A program made the position numbers and the translations under genes. The notes under the pieces were generated by a model. The model searched no databases, was not told where the DNA came from, and saw only the letters and a list, made by a program, of their open reading frames with translations. Of a stretch of 64,000 nt of DNA, positions 1-8,577 are shown in pieces; the stretch's first letter is position 1; each line of letters starts with the position of its first letter. Source of the stretch: DATBHM01 sp963772375 (GTDB lineage: Bacteria > Actinomycetota > UBA4738 > JACQTL01); NCBI GenBank assembly GCA_963772375.1, contig CAVYXG010000005.1, positions 1,488,001 to 1,552,000 on the forward strand, read 5' to 3'.

Positions 1-507
1 GGTGGGCCGCTGTTCGTCCCCCAGCTGTTCAAGGGGGAGCTGTCGTCGGTGACGGCGAGCGCCGAGGACTTCACCTCGAGCGACGTCTCGTTCACGTCGG
101 CGGACCTCGCGCTCGACGACATCCAGTTCTCGCCGGGCAAGCTGCTGTTCCATGAGGGCTCGACGATCGTGGCGAGATCGGGCACGGGCTCGGCCTCGCT
201 GACCGACGGGCAGCTCACGGACGCGTTCCACGCCCAGGGCCTCCCCATCGACGTGCGGTTCCTGTCCGACGGGACCGTCCGGGTCTCGGCGAGCCAGTTC
301 CCGGGGAGCGTCGTCGTGAGCGCCACCGTCGACCACGGCGCCCTGGTGCTCCGGCCGGTGCGCAAGCCGTTCGACCGGTTCTCGTTCACCCTCGGCCTGC
401 CGCCCCTCGTGCCCGGGCTCACCTACACCGCGATCGACTTCGACGGGACGCTCGGAACGCTGGCGTTCACGATGAAGGACGCGACGTTCTCGGTCCCTGC
501 ATCCTGA
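1..507 (+). CDS. DUF2993 (LmeA-family) protein, 5' truncated
   Basis: The reading frame is open from the first base, so the start lies outside the window; 168 residues remain. The sequence has the alternating beta pattern of DUF2993/LmeA-type lipid-binding periplasmic proteins: a stretch on what SADL does (FTSADLALDDIQFSPG), a middle segment with the LTDGQLTDAF motif typical of the family, and a C-terminal hydrophobic beta region (DFDGTLGTLAFTMKDATF). Family members in actinobacteria are envelope proteins, and mycobacterial LmeA binds phospholipids during lipomannan elongation; that role here is inference. The gene converges on the APS reductase gene with only 12 bases between them. Confidence 0.7.
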   Translation, partial: GGPLFVPQLFKGELSSVTASAEDFTSSDVSFTSADLALDDIQFSPGKLLFHEGSTIVARSGTGSASLTDGQLTDAFHAQGLPIDVRFLSDGTVRVSASQFPGSVVVSATVDHGALVLRPVRKPFDRFSFTLGLPPLVPGLTYTAIDFDGTLGTLAFTMKDATFSVPAS

Positions 508-519
508 CCGGGCGGGAGT

Positions 520-1260
520 TCAGCGTCCGGCGGCGGAGGTCTCCGTCGGCGGCTCGACGTGGATGCCGCACTCGACCTTCTGGGAGCCGTCCCACCTGCC
601 GGCGCGTTCGTCCTCGCCGACGAACACCCGCCGCGTGCAGGGGGCGCACCCCACCTGGGCGTAGCCGAGGTCGTACAGGGGATTGTGCGGCAGGTCGTTC
701 TCCCGCAGGTAGTCCCAGGCCTGCCGGCGGCTCCAGTTGGCAACAGGGTTCACCTTGATGATCCACCGGCCGGGCTCGAGGCAGTACTGCTCGACGATCG
801 GCACGGCGGCCCGGCTCGGCGAGGAGTCGCGCCGGAGGGCGGTTCCCCAGCAGTCGTAGCCGTGCAGCGCGAGCGAGAACGGATCGACCTTGTTGATCCT
901 GCAGCAGAGGTCGGGGTCGCGTTCGTACAGACGCTCGCCGAATGTCTCCGCCTGCGACTCTACTGTGTGCTCGCTGACGAGGTCGACCACGTTCAGCCCG
1001 AGCCGTTCGGTGAGCTGCTCCTTGAACGCGAGCGTCTCGGCGAAGTGGAACCCCGTCTCGAGGAACAGGATCGGGATCTCTGGCCGGAGCTTCACCGCCA
1101 TGTCGATCACGCACGTCCCCTCGGCCTGGAACGACGACGCCACGGCGACGCGCTCGAGGTCGGAGTCGACGAGCGCCCAGCGCAGGATCTCGCGGGCCTC
1201 CTCGTGTTCGAAGCGGGCGTTCAGCCCTTCGATGAAATCGACCGTGAACGGAGGCGGCAT
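520..1260 (-). CDS. cysH: Assimilatory APS reductase (adenylyl-sulfate reductase, thioredoxin-dependent)
   Basis: Reduces adenylyl sulfate to sulfite in the cytosol. The 246-residue protein has the PP-loop-type N-terminal nucleotide-binding region (SSFQAEG, residues 42-48), the Cys pairs CC (119-120) and CAPC (205-208) that ligate a [4Fe-4S] cluster in APS-type enzymes, and the C-terminal catalytic ECGIH motif (Cys231). The four cluster cysteines separate it from PAPS reductases, so APS is the expected substrate and no CysC kinase is needed. The ATG at 1260 has a GGAAAGG site just upstream. ATP sulfurylase, which makes APS, is encoded 2.1 kb away on the other strand. Confidence 0.92.
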   Translation of the reverse strand: MPPPFTVDFIEGLNARFEHEEAREILRWALVDSDLERVAVASSFQAEGTCVIDMAVKLRPEIPILFLETGFHFAETLAFKEQLTERLGLNVVDLVSEHTVESQAETFGERLYERDPDLCCRINKVDPFSLALHGYDCWGTALRRDSSPSRAAVPIVEQYCLEPGRWIIKVNPVANWSRRQAWDYLRENDLPHNPLYDLGYAQVGCAPCTRRVFVGEDERAGRWDGSQKVECGIHVEPPTETSAAGR

Positions 1261-1376
1261 GGGTTCCTTTCCACTCCGGCCACGGCCGGAAGTCCGGTTC
1301 GTCCGGCCCATCGGCCAGGTCGCTTTCGCGGAGCTTGGCCGAGTATAGGCGGGGTGGCCGGACGCCGTCGCTGCGG

Positions 1377-2552
1377 TCACGTCCGGACGCGCTCGGCCAA
1401 CGAGGTTGTCGGCGCCCGCTCGGCGTTCCGGTCCGGAGGGTCGAGCAGGCGTGCCAGGATCGGCCCGGCGACCGCGAGCATGAGGACGTACGCCACCGTG
1501 AGCGACGCGACGTCGGGACCCAGCCCGCCGGTCGTGGCGAGCCCGGCGATGGCGATCGAGAACTCGCCCCTGGCCACCAGCGTCGCGCCGGCCCGGACCC
1601 GGCCGTCCCGCCCGACGCCCGCCATCCGGGCGCTCCACCATCCGGTCAGGAACTTCGTGGCCCCGGTGACCAGGGCGAGCACTGCGGCGGGGAGGACGAA
1701 TCGGGGCAGCCTGGCCGGGTCGATGCCGAACCCCACGAACGCGAAGAAGAAGGCCGCGAACAGGTCCCGCAGGGGCGCGAGGAGGCCCCGGGCCGCGTGG
1801 GCGGCCGGTCCCGAGATGGCGATCCCGGCCAGGAGCGCGCCCACCCCGGCCGAGACCGATCCCAGCTGGGCGATGCCGGCGACGACCAGCGCGAAGCCCA
1901 GGATCGAGAGCAGGAGGGCCTCGTCCGACCGGCTGAACACGACTCGGGACACACCGACCTCGACCCGGGCTGCGACCCTCAGGAACACCAGCACTCCGGC
2001 CAGGGCGCCGATCGCTGTAGCGACTCCGCCGACCGTGACGCCGCCGGCCAGCAGCACGGCCAGGGCCGGCAGGTACATGGCCATGGCGAGGTCCTCGATC
2101 ACGAGGATGCTCACCACGACCGGCGTCTCGGGCGAACCCATCCGGCCGAGATCGTGGAGGAGCTTCGCGGCGATCCCGGACGACGAGACGTAGGTCACGC
2201 CGCCCAGGAACGCCGCCGGGACCGGCCCCCACCCCAGCGCGAGCCCGGCCAGGAAGCCGGGCGGGAAGTCGAGGAGGAGGTCGACCAGCCCCGACCGCCA
2301 CGAGGAGCGAACGGTGGCCCGGAGCTCGGACGCGCCGTACTCGAGCCCCAGCATGAACAGCAGCAGGATCAGCCCGATCTCAGCCCCGGTCTTCACGAAC
2401 GCCTGCGTCGTGACGAGCGGCAGTACGCCGCCGTCGCCGAACGCCAGCCCGGCCAGCAGGTACAGGGGGATGGTCGACAGCGAGAACCGGCCGGCCAGAC
2501 GGGCGAGCACGGCGAGGACCAGGACCACGAGGCCCAGCTCGAGGAGCTCCAT
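1377..2552 (-). CDS. Monovalent cation:proton antiporter, CPA2 family
   Basis: A 391-residue polytopic membrane protein with about 11-12 hydrophobic segments, starting MELLELGLVVLVLAVLARLAG and carrying the KefB/NapA-like features LFMLGLEYGASEL near residue 75 and the conserved VVSILVIEDLAM stretch, whose acidic residues belong to the ion-binding core of this family. It stops after the membrane domain and has no C-terminal TrkA-N/RCK regulatory domain, so gating by NAD(H) through such a domain is not expected. It lies upstream of cysH on the same strand with a 116-bp gap, so they may be independent. The ion (Na+ or K+) cannot be read from the sequence. Confidence 0.88.
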   Translation of the reverse strand: MELLELGLVVLVLAVLARLAGRFSLSTIPLYLLAGLAFGDGGVLPLVTTQAFVKTGAEIGLILLLFMLGLEYGASELRATVRSSWRSGLVDLLLDFPPGFLAGLALGWGPVPAAFLGGVTYVSSSGIAAKLLHDLGRMGSPETPVVVSILVIEDLAMAMYLPALAVLLAGGVTVGGVATAIGALAGVLVFLRVAARVEVGVSRVVFSRSDEALLLSILGFALVVAGIAQLGSVSAGVGALLAGIAISGPAAHAARGLLAPLRDLFAAFFFAFVGFGIDPARLPRFVLPAAVLALVTGATKFLTGWWSARMAGVGRDGRVRAGATLVARGEFSIAIAGLATTGGLGPDVASLTVAYVLMLAVAGPILARLLDPPDRNAERAPTTSLAERVRT

Positions 2553-2586
2553 GGCCCTTAGTGGGCTTCGTGCGGCGTCCGGCGCG

Positions 2587-2850
2587 TCACCCGGACCGCC
2601 GTCCGGTCTCGACGGCCTCGTCCGCCTCGCGCCGGGGCTTCGGCGGCTGCGTCGGGGCCCAGATCACGGCCGCGGCGACATAGAGCGGGGCGCCCACGAG
2701 CAGGGCGGCGACGACCGCGGACAGGATCCCCCCGAACGCGCCGAGGGTCGGCGAGGTGATGCGGTAGGCGAACCAGGCGGCGAGGAACGCGACGAGGGCG
2801 CTCCCCGCGAGGAACAGCGCGCGGGTCCCGCGCGCACGGGTGGTGGACAT
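2587..2850 (-). CDS. Small two-helix membrane protein, unknown function
   Basis: An 87-residue protein with a basic N-terminus (STTRARGTR), two hydrophobic segments (about residues 12-30 and 36-65) and a charged, Pro/Arg-rich tail. The topology fits a small integral membrane protein. It lies 34 bp upstream of the antiporter on the same strand, so co-transcription is likely and it could be a small accessory subunit; that is inference only. The ATG at 2850 follows a GGAAGGAG ribosome-binding site. No family recognised. Confidence 0.65.
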   Translation of the reverse strand: MSTTRARGTRALFLAGSALVAFLAAWFAYRITSPTLGAFGGILSAVVAALLVGAPLYVAAAVIWAPTQPPKPRREADEAVETGRRSG

Positions 2851-2967
2851 GGAGTGGCTCCTTCCGGATGGATCCGACTCGGGGCGCCTGGCCGAGCCGC
2901 GACGACACGGCTCGGTACCGAACGGAACTTGGCCGTCGTGCGTGGCGGTGCAGCCGGGCGGGTGAGG

Positions 2968-3300
2968 TCAGCCCAGCGCAGGCGGTGCGCGCGGCGCGAC
3001 GAGCGGCAGCGGGGCCGCGGGAAGCGCCGAGGAGTCGAACTCCGGAAGGAGTGCGGCGAAGCGGGCGGCGGCGGGGGCGGCGGGCGCGCCGGCGGAGGCG
3101 GCACGGTGGGTCGTCGGCCGGTCGCCGAGGTGGTGCGACGGAAGCACGGCATCCGCGAGCGACGGCCGGATCGCCGCGACGACCGACGCCGGCTGGTGGG
3201 GGGTGAGGTCCGCCTGCCGATGGCCCGACAGCGCCTCGACGGCCGCCACGACCAGCACGGCGAACAGCGGCAGCGCGAGGAGATGGCGACGACCCAGCAT
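2968..3300 (-). CDS. Small putative secreted Ala/Pro-rich protein
   Basis: A 110-residue frame that begins MLGRRHLLALPLFAVLVVAAVEALS, a good signal peptide or single anchor, followed by an Ala/Pro/His-rich stretch of low complexity with no recognisable domain. It lies between the small membrane protein and the divergent ATP sulfurylase gene. Support is limited to the N-terminal signal-like segment and position, and a chance frame in GC-rich DNA cannot be excluded. Confidence 0.45.
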   Translation of the reverse strand: MLGRRHLLALPLFAVLVVAAVEALSGHRQADLTPHQPASVVAAIRPSLADAVLPSHHLGDRPTTHRAASAGAPAAPAAARFAALLPEFDSSALPAAPLPLVAPRAPPALG

Positions 3301-3397
3301 GCATCCACCCTAACAGGAGGCACGGGCCCGCCCGGTGGGGCCACCCTCCGGTCTCGTATCCTTGCCGCGTCACCCGACCCGAAAGGTCTGATCCACC

Positions 3398-4570
3398 ATG
3401 TCCGATCACGAGACGATCGCCCCCCACGGCGGCAAGCTCGTCGACCTGCTGGCCACCGGCCCCGAGGCCGAACGCCTGTCGCAGGAGGCCGCCAACCACC
3501 CGAAGCTCCAGGTGAACGAGCGCGAGCTGTCCGACCTCGAGATGCTCGCCGTCGGCGCGCTGTCGCCACTCACGGGGTTCGTGGGGGAGAAGGACTACCA
3601 CTCGATCCTCGAGACCATGCACCTGCAGGACGGGCTGCCGTGGACCATCCCGGTCACGTTGTCCCTCGCCGAGGACGACGTGAAGCGGGTCGGCGGGGCC
3701 GAGGCCGTCACGCTCACCGGCGAGGACGGCGTGCCGCTCGCGGTGCTCGAGGTGGGCGGGGTGTTCCGGCGCGACCGCGAGAAGGAGGCGAAGGCCGTCT
3801 TCGGCACGGAGGAGATCGAGCACCCCGGCGTCAAGGCGCTGCACGACGCGGGCGACTGGTGTCTCGCGGGCGACGTGCGGGTGTTCCGGCTCCCGGAGCA
3901 CGGCGACTTCACCCGGTACCGGCTGAGGCCGGCCGAGACCCGGGCGGAGTTCGCGAAGCGGGGATGGAAGACGGTCGTCGGGTTCCAGACGAGGAACCCC
4001 ATCCACCGCGCCCACGAGTACATCCAGAAATGCGCCCTCGAGATCGTGGACGGCCTGCTGGTGCATCCGCTGGTCGGGGCGACGAAGGCCGACGACGTGC
4101 CGCCGGACGTGCGGATGCGGTGTTACGAGGTGCTGTTCGCCGACTACTACCCGAAGGACCGGGCCATGATCTCCGTGTTCCCGGCGGCCATGCGGTACGC
4201 GGGGCCGAAGGAGGCCATCTGGCACGCGATCGCGCGCAAGAACTACGGCTGCACGCACTTCATCGTGGGGCGTGACCACGCGGGCGTCGGGAGCTACTAC
4301 GGCACCTACGACGCCCAGGCCATCTTCGGCGAGTTCGAGCCCGGCGAGCTCGGGATCACGCCGCTCAAGTTCGAGCACTCCTTCTGGTGCCTGACCTGTG
4401 AGGGGATGGCGTCGCCGAAGACGTGTCCCCACGACGACGACGTGCGCGTGATCCTGTCGGGTACCAAGGTGCGGGAGATGCTGCGGAGCGGGCACAAGCC
4501 GCCGCCGGAGTTCTCCCGTCCCGAGGTCGCGGAAATCCTCATCGAGGCGATGCGGGGCCAGTCCGAATAG
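3398..4570 (+). CDS. sat: Sulfate adenylyltransferase (ATP sulfurylase), single-subunit type
   Basis: Makes adenylyl sulfate and pyrophosphate from ATP and sulfate, the first step of sulfate activation. The 390-residue protein contains the ATP-binding signature QTRNPIHRAHE (residues 197-207) with its two catalytic histidines, the downstream GRDHAGVGSYYGTYDAQ segment, and a C-terminal Cys-rich patch (CLTCEGMASPKTCPHDD) seen in bacterial Sat proteins. It lacks a C-terminal APS kinase domain. This is the monomeric-family enzyme, unrelated to the CysDN type, and together with the APS reductase at 520-1260 it covers sulfate to sulfite. GAAAGG lies about 13 bases before the ATG. Confidence 0.95.
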   Translation: MSDHETIAPHGGKLVDLLATGPEAERLSQEAANHPKLQVNERELSDLEMLAVGALSPLTGFVGEKDYHSILETMHLQDGLPWTIPVTLSLAEDDVKRVGGAEAVTLTGEDGVPLAVLEVGGVFRRDREKEAKAVFGTEEIEHPGVKALHDAGDWCLAGDVRVFRLPEHGDFTRYRLRPAETRAEFAKRGWKTVVGFQTRNPIHRAHEYIQKCALEIVDGLLVHPLVGATKADDVPPDVRMRCYEVLFADYYPKDRAMISVFPAAMRYAGPKEAIWHAIARKNYGCTHFIVGRDHAGVGSYYGTYDAQAIFGEFEPGELGITPLKFEHSFWCLTCEGMASPKTCPHDDDVRVILSGTKVREMLRSGHKPPPEFSRPEVAEILIEAMRGQSE

Positions 4571-4665
4571 GCCGTTCTTCCCCGATTGACCGCCCGGTTC
4601 GGCGGGTATCCATCCAGCGCAACCTCGAGGCGGGCGGCTGCATGCCCGCAGGGAGGAGGGGTTCG

Positions 4666-4905
4666 ATGAGCACCGCCGAGACGCTGTCGGCCCGGGCGCT
4701 CGAGCTGGCCGGCGGCGGCATGGACACCGATGAGGCCGTGGCGGACCTGCTCGGCTGCTGCGCGGACAAGCGCGTGTCGGTCGTGATGGCCAAGCGGTCG
4801 ATCGAGGAGCGCATGGGGGAGGGCGCGGACGACCCGACGCTCCCGCGCGCCGTGGAGCTCCTCGACGAGACGCTCCACCGGGGACCCTGGGGCGAGGCGG
4901 CCTGA
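4666..4905 (+). CDS. Small soluble protein, unknown function
   Basis: A 79-residue, acidic, mostly helical frame (MSTAETLSARALELAGGGMDTDEAVADLLG...) beginning at an ATG preceded by a strong GGGAGGAGGGG ribosome-binding site, which fixes the start. It follows sat by 95 bp on the same strand. Two cysteines sit together (LLGCCADK, about residues 29-33). No family recognised; composition and codon use match neighbouring genes, so it is probably a genuine small gene. Confidence 0.6.
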   Translation: MSTAETLSARALELAGGGMDTDEAVADLLGCCADKRVSVVMAKRSIEERMGEGADDPTLPRAVELLDETLHRGPWGEAA

Positions 4906-4988
4906 CCGCGAAGGTTGCTCCATCGTGCATCCGGGCGGTGTTTGGTGGGTACGACATTCATGACGGACCCGACACGAGGAGGATCGAC

Positions 4989-5201
4989 GTGGGTGCCACG
5001 AAGGATAAGGCCGAGGGCGCGCTCGACAAGACCAAGGGGAAGGTCAAGGAGACCGCCGGCAGGATGGCCGGCGACCGGGACACCGAGGCCGAGGGCAAGG
5101 CCGACCAGCTCAAGGGATCGGGCAAGCAGGCCATGGGCCACACCAAGGACGCCGCCCGCAACGTGAAGGAGGGCGTCAAGGACGCACTCGACCGCGACTG
5201 A
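4989..5201 (+). CDS. CsbD-family general stress protein
   Basis: A 70-residue, highly charged and helical protein with the CsbD-family pattern: DKAEGALDKTKGKVKETAG, then DRDTEAEGKADQLKGSG and a Lys/Asp-rich tail. CsbD is a sigma-B stress regulon member in Bacillus; its biochemical role is unknown. The GTG at 4989 is chosen because AGGAGG lies 7 bases upstream; an in-frame ATG further up at 4938 has no such site. A GGGTAC element at 4947-4952 resembles the -10 of alternative stress sigma factors, but no matching -35 was found. A strong terminator follows. Confidence 0.85.
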   Translation: MGATKDKAEGALDKTKGKVKETAGRMAGDRDTEAEGKADQLKGSGKQAMGHTKDAARNVKEGVKDALDRD

Positions 5202-5217
5202 TCATGACCGGCTCACC

Positions 5218-5251
5218 GACGAGGGCCCCCGAGGGGGCCCTCGTCGTCGTT
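5218..5251 (+). terminator. Intrinsic terminator after the CsbD gene
   Basis: A perfect 12-bp stem (GACGAGGGCCCC with GGGGCCCTCGTC) closes a 4-base loop 16 bp after the csbD stop and is followed by GTCGTT, a weak T-rich end. It probably ends the csbD transcript and insulates the cyclase gene downstream. Confidence 0.75.
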
Positions 5252-5333
5252 CAGGCCCCACGCGTTCGACTTGTCGTGGGGGATGGTCGTGAGATCGCGG
5301 TTCGGTTCCTCCGGGACCTAGACTCGCGCCCTG

Positions 5334-8300
5334 ATGCCGGCGCTCACCTGTCCGAGCTGTGGCCGAGAGAACCCCGAGAGGTTCGCCTTCTGCGGGTTCT
5401 GCGGCGCCGCGCTCGGAGCGGCCGCCCCGCCCTCCCGGGAGGTCCGCAAGACCGTGACGATCGTGTTCTCTGACGTCACCGGGTCGACCGCGCTGGGGGA
5501 GCGGCTCGACCCCGAGACGCTCCGCCGGGTGCTGTCGCGGTACTTCGACGCCATGCGCGCGGTGATCGAACGCCACGGCGGCACCGTGGAGAAGTTCATC
5601 GGCGACGCCGTCATGGCGGTGTTCGGGATCCCGGTCCTGCACGAGGACGACGCCCTGCGTGCCGTTCGCGCGGCGTGGGAGATGCGCGACGCGCTGGGCG
5701 CACTCAACGACGAACTCGAACGCGAGCGCGGCGTGACGATCGCCGTGCGGACCGGCGTGAACACGGGCGAGGTCGTGGCCGGCGACTCGTCATCCGAGCA
5801 GACGCTCGTCACCGGCGACGCGGTCAACACGGCGGCGCGATTGGAGCAGGCCGCCGGGCCCGGGGAGATCCTGCTTGGCGACGTCACGTGGCGCCTCGTG
5901 CGCGACGCCGTCGAGGTCGAACGGGTCGAACCCCTCGACCTGAAGGGCAAGGCCGAACCCGTCCCCGCCCACCGCCTGGTCGACGTGACGCTGGAGGCCG
6001 CGGGCCACGCTCGCCACCTGGATTCTCCGATGGTCGGCCGCGACCGCGAGCTGGCCCTCATCCGAGAGTCCTTCGACCGCACCGTCTCCGAACGGGAGTG
6101 CCACCTTTTCACCCTGCTCGGTCCCGCCGGCGTCGGGAAGTCGCGACTGGTCGAGGAGTTCCTGAGGACCGTGGTGTCGGGCGCTGTCGTGCTGCGCGGC
6201 CGGTGTCTGCCGTACGGGGAGGGCATCACGTTCTTCCCGGTGGCCGACGTCGTGCGGCAGGCCGTGGGTGAGGGCGACGTCGACGCCGGCGTGCGCCGGC
6301 TGGTCGAGGACTCGTCGCGCGCGCCGATGGTGGTCCAACGACTGGCGGCGCTGCTCGGCACCGATTCCCGCCCCGTGGTGGCCGAGGAGACGTTCTGGGC
6401 CGTTCGCACGCTGTTCGAGGGCATCGCGCACCGGAACCCGCTCGTGGTGGTGTTCGACGACATCCACTGGGGCGAACCAACGTTCCTCGACCTCGTGGAC
6501 CACGTCGCCGACTGGACCCGCGACGCGCCGGTGCTCGTGCTGTGCGTCGCCCGTCCGGAGCTGCTCGACCACCGGCCGATGTGGGGTGGCGGCAAGATGA
6601 ACGCCTCGTCGATCCTGCTGGAGCCGCTGTCCGAGCGGCAGGCGGCTGCGCTCATCGAGAACCTGCTGGGGTCGGCTGGGCTCGCGCCCGCGGTGCGGGC
6701 GAAGGTGACCGAGGCGGCGGAGGGGAACCCACTGTTCGTCGAGGAGATGCTCGAGATGCTCATCGACGAGGGGCTCCTGGTCCGGGGGTCGGAGGGGTGG
6801 CTGCCGCCGGACGGGGTGGACCTCGGAGCGGTGGCGGTGCCGCCCACCATCCAGGCGCTGCTGGCGGCCCGGCTCGATCGGCTGGACGGCACGCAGCGTT
6901 CGGTGATCGAACGTGCCTCGGTGGTGGGCAAGGAATTCTGGCGGGGCGCGGTGGAGGAGATGTCGCCGGAACCGGAACGCATGGCCGTGCCGGCGAACCT
7001 CATGACGCTCGTCCGCAAGGAGCTCATCCGGCCGGGGCGCTCCACCCTGGCGGGCGACGACGCGTTCCGGTTCCGGCACCTGTTGATACGCGACGCCGCG
7101 TACGAGTCGATGCCGAAGGAACACCGCGCCGACCTCCACGAGCGCTTCGCCGCCTGGCTGGAGCGCGTCTCGGGCGACCGGGTCGCGGACTACGACGAGA
7201 TCCTTGGGTACCACCTGGAACAGGCGGTCCGGTACCGCCGGGAGATCGGGCCGCTCGACCGGAGCTCGTCGCCGCTCGGCGAGCGCGCCGGTGCCCGCCT
7301 CGCCGCCGCCGGGTACCGCGCGCTCGACCGAGGTGACAGCCCGGCGGCCGCGAACCTCCTCAATCGCGCCACTCGCATGCTGGAACCCGGCACGCCCGGG
7401 CGTCTGCGCATCCTCCCCGACGCCGCGGAGGCTCTCGAGCACTCGGGCGATTTCACGGGAACCCGTGTGGCCGTGGACCAGGGCCTCGCCGAGGCCCGAG
7501 CGGCCGGCGACCGGGTCGCTGAGCTCCGGATGGAGCTCGTGGACGTCTCGCTCCCGCTGTCGACGGACCCCACGATTCCGCAGCACGAGGCCGTGCCCCG
7601 CATCGAACGCGTGCGAACGGAGCTCCAGACCCTGGGGGACGAGGAGGGGGCGAACATGGCCTCCTTCCGGCTGGCCGTGGTCCGGTTCTGGCTCGGGCGG
7701 GCGCGCGAGGCCGACGAGCTGATGCGCTCGGTGATCGAGTACGCGCGGCGGGTGGGCAACCGGCGACTGGAGGTGGCCGGACTGCAGGCCTCCATGGGCC
7801 CGCTCACATGGGGCCCGATCGACGTCCGGGAGAGCCTGCGGATCTGCGAGGAGATCCTGACACGGGAGGAGGGGTTGGCCGTCTCGGCGTTCGCGAACGG
7901 GACGGGTGGCTACATGCTCGGATTGCTCGGACGCTTCGACGAGGGACGGGCCATGTTCGACGAGAGCGTGGCGGTGATCGACGAGCTCGGGATGGGCTCT
8001 CTGGGGGCGACGTTCCGCGCCCAGGTCGGGGTGTGCCTCCTAGCGGCTGCCGGGGACCTCGAGGGGGCGGTCGAGGTCGGCATGCCCGGCCTCGAGCAGC
8101 TTCGGGCGATGGGGGAGACCGGATTCCTGTCGACCTCCGCCGGGTTCCTGGGCGACGTCCTGGCTCGGCTCGGCAGGTTCGACGAGGCGGAGCGCATGGC
8201 CGACCTCGCCGAGGGAGCCGCGGCGCATGACGACTTCTCCTCCCAGGAGCTGTGGCGCCGGACCCGCGCGCGGATCGCCTCCCATCGGGGTGACCACGAC

Positions 8301-8546
8301 CGCGCGGTGGAGCTCGCGCGCGCCGGGGTGGCACTGTGTGCCGACACCGACTACCTCACCCAGCACGCCGAGGCCCGCATGGCGCTCGCCGACGTGCTCG
8401 ATGCCGCGGGCCGTCGGGGGGACGCCCTGGAGGAGGCGCGCCGGGCCGAGCGGCTGTACGCGGAGAAGGGCGCGACCGGCATGGTCGAACGGGCTCGCGC
8501 CCGCATTGCCGAGCTGACGGACGCAGCCTCGGCGAGCCCGGACTGA
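5334..8546 (+). CDS. Adenylate/guanylate cyclase-AAA ATPase-TPR regulatory protein
   Basis: A 1070-residue multidomain protein. Residues 6-23 form a CxxC...CxxC zinc ribbon. Residues 40-220 are a class III nucleotide cyclase domain with the two metal aspartates (D47 in VFSDVTGST, D91 in GDAVMAVF) and the N165/R169 transition-state pair (GDAVNTAARL), so catalytic activity is plausible. A P-loop ATPase follows (GPAGVGKSR, 263-271; FDDIHWGE Walker B), and the C-terminal ~400 residues are helical TPR-like repeats. Such cyclase/ATPase/TPR proteins are multiplied in actinobacteria and presumed signalling hubs with unknown inputs. A TAGACT -10 at 5319-5324 would give a nearly leaderless transcript. 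Confidence 0.88.
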   Translation: MPALTCPSCGRENPERFAFCGFCGAALGAAAPPSREVRKTVTIVFSDVTGSTALGERLDPETLRRVLSRYFDAMRAVIERHGGTVEKFIGDAVMAVFGIPVLHEDDALRAVRAAWEMRDALGALNDELERERGVTIAVRTGVNTGEVVAGDSSSEQTLVTGDAVNTAARLEQAAGPGEILLGDVTWRLVRDAVEVERVEPLDLKGKAEPVPAHRLVDVTLEAAGHARHLDSPMVGRDRELALIRESFDRTVSERECHLFTLLGPAGVGKSRLVEEFLRTVVSGAVVLRGRCLPYGEGITFFPVADVVRQAVGEGDVDAGVRRLVEDSSRAPMVVQRLAALLGTDSRPVVAEETFWAVRTLFEGIAHRNPLVVVFDDIHWGEPTFLDLVDHVADWTRDAPVLVLCVARPELLDHRPMWGGGKMNASSILLEPLSERQAAALIENLLGSAGLAPAVRAKVTEAAEGNPLFVEEMLEMLIDEGLLVRGSEGWLPPDGVDLGAVAVPPTIQALLAARLDRLDGTQRSVIERASVVGKEFWRGAVEEMSPEPERMAVPANLMTLVRKELIRPGRSTLAGDDAFRFRHLLIRDAAYESMPKEHRADLHERFAAWLERVSGDRVADYDEILGYHLEQAVRYRREIGPLDRSSSPLGERAGARLAAAGYRALDRGDSPAAANLLNRATRMLEPGTPGRLRILPDAAEALEHSGDFTGTRVAVDQGLAEARAAGDRVAELRMELVDVSLPLSTDPTIPQHEAVPRIERVRTELQTLGDEEGANMASFRLAVVRFWLGRAREADELMRSVIEYARRVGNRRLEVAGLQASMGPLTWGPIDVRESLRICEEILTREEGLAVSAFANGTGGYMLGLLGRFDEGRAMFDESVAVIDELGMGSLGATFRAQVGVCLLAAAGDLEGAVEVGMPGLEQLRAMGETGFLSTSAGFLGDVLARLGRFDEAERMADLAEGAAAHDDFSSQELWRRTRARIASHRGDHDRAVELARAGVALCADTDYLTQHAEARMALADVLDAAGRRGDALEEARRAERLYAEKGATGMVERARARIAELTDAASASPD

Positions 8547-8558
8547 CCGGCGGTCAGT
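8542..8558. promoter_or_regulatory. Perfect 17-bp palindromic operator candidate
   Basis: ACTGACCGGCGGTCAGT is a perfect 7-bp inverted repeat with a 3-base spacer. It overlaps the stop codon of the cyclase gene and lies 19 bp before the acyl-CoA dehydrogenase ATG. The size and symmetry suit a TetR-family repressor, the usual regulators of fatty-acid catabolism in actinobacteria. No TetR gene is in the window. Confidence 0.5.
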
Positions 8559-8577
8559 GGGGTACATTCCCCGGGCG

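Noticed and set aside
520..4570. A complete sulfate assimilation operon
   Set aside because: Only sat and the APS reductase are here, on opposite strands 2 kb apart; sulfite reductase and transport genes are not in the window.
4947..4952. Sigma-B/F-type promoter of the csbD gene
   Set aside because: Only the -10-like GGGTAC is present; no GTTT-type -35 at the correct distance.
2558..4957. A 799-codon minus-strand frame opposite sat
   Set aside because: Antisense to sat, which has perfect family motifs; the frame is Arg/Ala/Pro-rich without domain.
8557..8577. GTG at 8557 as start of the first acyl-CoA dehydrogenase
   Set aside because: It lies inside the palindrome and adds residues not seen in the family; the ATG at 8578 fits.
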